Origin: Terebella lapidaria
Taxonomy: Eukaryota > Annelida > Polychaeta > Terebellida > Terebellidae
Assembly: GCA_949152475.1 (NCBI GenBank)
Contig: OX424559.1
Span: forward strand, 33,679,619 to 33,743,618
DNA: 64,000 nucleotides
Reading direction: 5' to 3'
In this document: positions 61,169-64,000 of the stretch, piece by piece
Layout: each line of letters opens with the position of its first letter
How positions within the stretch are numbered: position 1 is the stretch's first letter
Program-made: the position numbers and the translations under genes
The notes under the pieces: model-generated
What the model was told of the DNA's origin: nothing
The model's database searches: none
The model's input: the letters and a program-made list of their open reading frames with translations, nothing else

Positions 61169-61509
61169 TCAACGGGTTGCGCCGGGTATGACGTCACTAC
61201 CAGGCCTCTTTTTGTTTGGGACAGTGTATGTGGGATTTTCAAACTGCTGGTTGGGAGCGACCTGTGTTTGATCCTTCTCCACCCGCGAGTGAGCAGTCCG
61301 TCCCTGAGGGTCGCGACTTCGGTTAGCGTCATTCTCTCTTTGCTCTTCCAGTTCAGGACGGTTTACGTCGTTGGTTTTGCGTTTCCGAAGAACCACCACA
61401 ATTACGACGATGATGACGGCAACAACCACAACCCCAACGACTACACCAATGATAATGTTTCTGTGTTCTTCGCTAAGTCCATCATCTCTTGTGTCGTTGG
61501 TGGTCTTAC
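61169..61509 (-). CDS. Gene D: TM and cytoplasmic tail, terminal exon
   Basis: After TGATTTCAG a phase-1 frame reads KTTNDTRDDGLSEEHRN, then a Val/Ile-rich span of about 23 residues starting IIIGVVVGVVVV, a basic LRKRK and an 82-residue hydrophilic tail ending at a TGA at 61169-61171. The tail is Asn/Asp/Arg/Gln-rich with QQFENPTYTVPNKK, which contains an NPxY endocytosis/PTB motif and a YTVP SH2-type motif. Unlike genes A-C, TM and tail are on one exon. Its extracellular exons should lie to the right, but none could be supported before the window ends. Confidence 0.65.
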
Positions 61510-64000
61510 CTGAAATCAGTAACTTGTTTTGAGGGTAATGAAGAGAGTTTGTGTTCTTCGTGGACATATGTTGTGGTATTTGATACAATTGAGATGTAGT
61601 TTGGTTGTCCAATTTTGGAGTTTCAATAAGTTTCTGCCGGGTAGGTTGGCAGTGTGGTTCGGTGCATGGAAACCAATGGATTCCGAATATTTTTCCCAGA
61701 TAAATATATAAATGGTGGTGGATTCAGAACCAAGTATGCCAATGTAACTTAACATAGGATATGGTAATTATCACCATGATATATACTGTTCCATATAGTT
61801 GAGTGATATGTCAAAGAGGATATTTGACATTTCTTATATTCAGAGGGAATATTTGGCATTGCCTATATATACATAACTGAAATCGAAACTGTATACATTT
61901 TTACAACACCATTATCACTGAATTCTGAAAACGAACATACTTGTTTTTATGCATTATATATATGTAAGGGAAAGAGGCCAACATGCTTCACCAACAACAA
62001 TTACCAAAATGCATCATGCATCATGTATAAGGAAAATTATAGATATCAAGTTATAAATCACCATTGGATCATTATTAACATGCATAATAGTGAATAGGTA
62101 AAGTAGGAAGTGATTGCCTTTACCGTTCAGGTGATTGAATATTGATAATATGATGTATTGGTATACATTCTCTGATTTATACACATCGATACCTCAATAA
62201 CATGTTTTTTTAAAATTTTTATTGCTCAAGAACTGGTAAGTTGTGGATATAACAGAAATTTCATCACCTGTATATATGTGCAGATGTGGCGGCTACTAGT
62301 GTAATGAAAGGAAAATTTTCACCAAATACACCCCCTCCAAAAAAATGTATGAAAAGAAGCAAATGAAGTAGACCTAGGCGTAAAATAACTCTTTGTAAAT
62401 AACATGATGGAAATTATGTTAGATTCTACATGGTATTATGCGGTGTACTTTCCAGTAGTATCGCATACACTCGACAGATGGCAGGCCCGTTCCCAGTCAT
62501 ATTAAAAATAGACCCCACGAATACACCATACTATCTTTCTGTATCGATTAGTTTCGGTTGTGAGGCCACGAAGCAGACGGTGTCTGTTGGCACACTGCCA
62601 CAACAGATTCCTACTGTGACCTGAATATCAATATTTTTATATGGGCTACGCTAGCACACCATACAATTTCATATGTTTTTATGTATATGTAGCCTATATT
62701 GTGTCTGAAATCTGGTTGGTGTTTCATGCGTTGTTGTGATATTGCTCTGTCTAAATTTTATCATTTTTTGGTTCAATGTATTGCATGACTGTTGAGTCCT
62801 CGTGGCCTAGTTGCAAAATAACTCGAAGCTCATATGATTGAAATTATCAGACGCAGAACTCATGATAATGTCGTGCGTTGGTCTTGAACGTATAACGGCT
62901 GTTGAGATAATGGCTTTAATGACACATAATATTGTTTTGTTTCCTCATGTGAGATAACCGTACAGCGATTAGAATAATTGACATTTCATGAGTGAACTGA
63001 CTTTTAGCGTTGCACGGGATGGCTCTTTTAACGTTCAAAATTCAACAACTAGTGAGATAATTAATTATAGTTATCTTCAGGCCTAATGAACCGCTCCTGA
63101 AATTCGTCTGACAGGGTTTGTTCTTCGATCACCAAGCAACATGGTAAACATAGCAATTATTTTTTGGGGACGGATACATATTCTTATATCGTTTAACCCT
63201 TCCATGTTACCTGATTATCTAGAAGGGGATTTCCCACCGTCACAAGCTTGGCGCTGATTGGCTGATGCCCCATCCATACCTTCCTGTCGTTATGGAATTT
63301 TTTCTATTTAGCGATTGGTAAACATGCTACATGTCCTGAATAGAATAACTGGGCGTGAACCGAAATAAGGCTGCATATTTTACGTGTTCACGTGGGTTGA
63401 ACGAGTTTTGCTAACATAAACGTCTCACGCCTAAATCTACTGACATGGCCCAAAGCCAAGTGTAATAATGTAAGGTGTATTAATGTACAACTTTTTGTAT
63501 GTACTAACACATGAATTTCGTCGACATTTTCTTTGCCGAGTGTATTTTGTGGAAATACATTTGCGTAATGCGAAAACGAATTAATAATATACGCCCGAGG
63601 CAAAACACGTCAGACTGCATAATCGTGTTAACGCGATCGACATTAACCCCTTAGCTCCCAATGACTGACTGTCTATTTGTAAAGTTGCCATAGAGAAGAA
63701 AAAACTGCCAGTTGCACACGAGCCTGAAAATAACAGGTGAGCTCATCCTGGCTGCTGTAATAACAGAGATGCCAACTGACTAGGGCGCGGTCTCGTTAGC
63801 TTGGTGCTGATGACTATCCGCCCATATACATATCAGGTAAAATTGTGAATCATCAAACAAGAATGAATGGTTACGGGTGAAAGTGTCGACCTATAACAGA
63901 ACATCATAATACTTTGATGATGGCAATAACAAACCTGAAATTCAGCATTTTTTTTATAATAAGAATAAATTTAAATACAGTCAAAGCCACAATGGCGGAT
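61510..64000. other. Upstream of gene D terminal exon, no exon supported
   Basis: AT-rich sequence. A copy of the dispersed repeat core lies near 63910-63990. A two-cysteine fragment near 62440-62620 is discussed among rejected items. Confidence 0.35.

Noticed and set aside
62440-62620. Minus-strand fragment with a two-cysteine pattern (GICCGS...DTVCFVAS) resembling the FN3-like domain of genes A and B
   Set aside because: It is interrupted by a stop, the exon borders do not fit the family phase, and the similarity rests on two cysteines.

Overview
The window looks like nuclear DNA from a marine invertebrate, most likely a mollusc. It is AT-rich and intron-rich, with short phase-1 exons encoding Ig, FN3 and EGF modules, and it is crowded with nested transposable elements. 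The organism call is inference from gene style and repeat types; no rRNA, tRNA or mitochondrial marker is visible.

Host genes. I read four single-pass or few-pass receptor genes or gene parts from splice-consistent exons. Gene A (minus, 84-2846, running off the left edge) has Ig, Ig, FN3, FN3, one transmembrane (TM) exon and a tyrosine-motif tail; a decayed Ig-like exon at 6483-6790 may be its former N-terminal domain. Gene B (plus, 11271-12986) is a head-to-head paralogue with FN3, FN3, TM and a tail carrying a YENI/YDEL pair at ITAM spacing plus YESL. Gene C (minus, 48155-58939) has a Thr-rich stalk with EGF, two more EGFs, two Igs, three successive symmetric TM exons and a lysine-rich tail. 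Gene D (minus, 61169-61509) shows only its TM-plus-tail terminal exon. All extracellular exons are phase 1-1, so domains can be shuffled or skipped without loss of frame. Together this looks like a cluster of immune-type or adhesion-type cell-surface receptors with cytoplasmic phosphotyrosine signalling motifs.

Mobile elements by position. 3274-6215: 5'-truncated CR1/L2-like LINE. 8747-9164 and 10650-11198: TTAA-flanked (piggyBac-type) MITEs, the second carrying a 165 bp retroposon. 13308-16150: an element with roughly 1 kb inverted arms around a short coding core. 19020-20294 and 20296-32862: members of a repeat family (T family) carrying a ~133 bp tandem satellite packed with nuclear-receptor half-sites; the second copy is interrupted by a whole-looking young BEL/Pao LTR element (21484-28092) and by a 3.9 kb GC-rich TIR element (28503-32377). 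35701-38561: broken Ty3/Gypsy remnant. 38562-39348 and 45345-46468: further T-family copies. 43110-44496: solo LTR-like block on the minus strand. 47607-48145: TA-flanked MITE. 53750-54553: CGCG-rich TIR element with 9 bp target duplication inside a gene C intron. 59963-60445: long-TIR MITE.

The remaining intergenic and intronic stretches are AT-rich and hold no coding sequence I can support. The most interesting signals are the three-TM receptor gene C, the ITAM/ITIM-like tails of genes A and B, and the mobile satellite whose every unit carries a DR1 and two extended nuclear-receptor half-sites.
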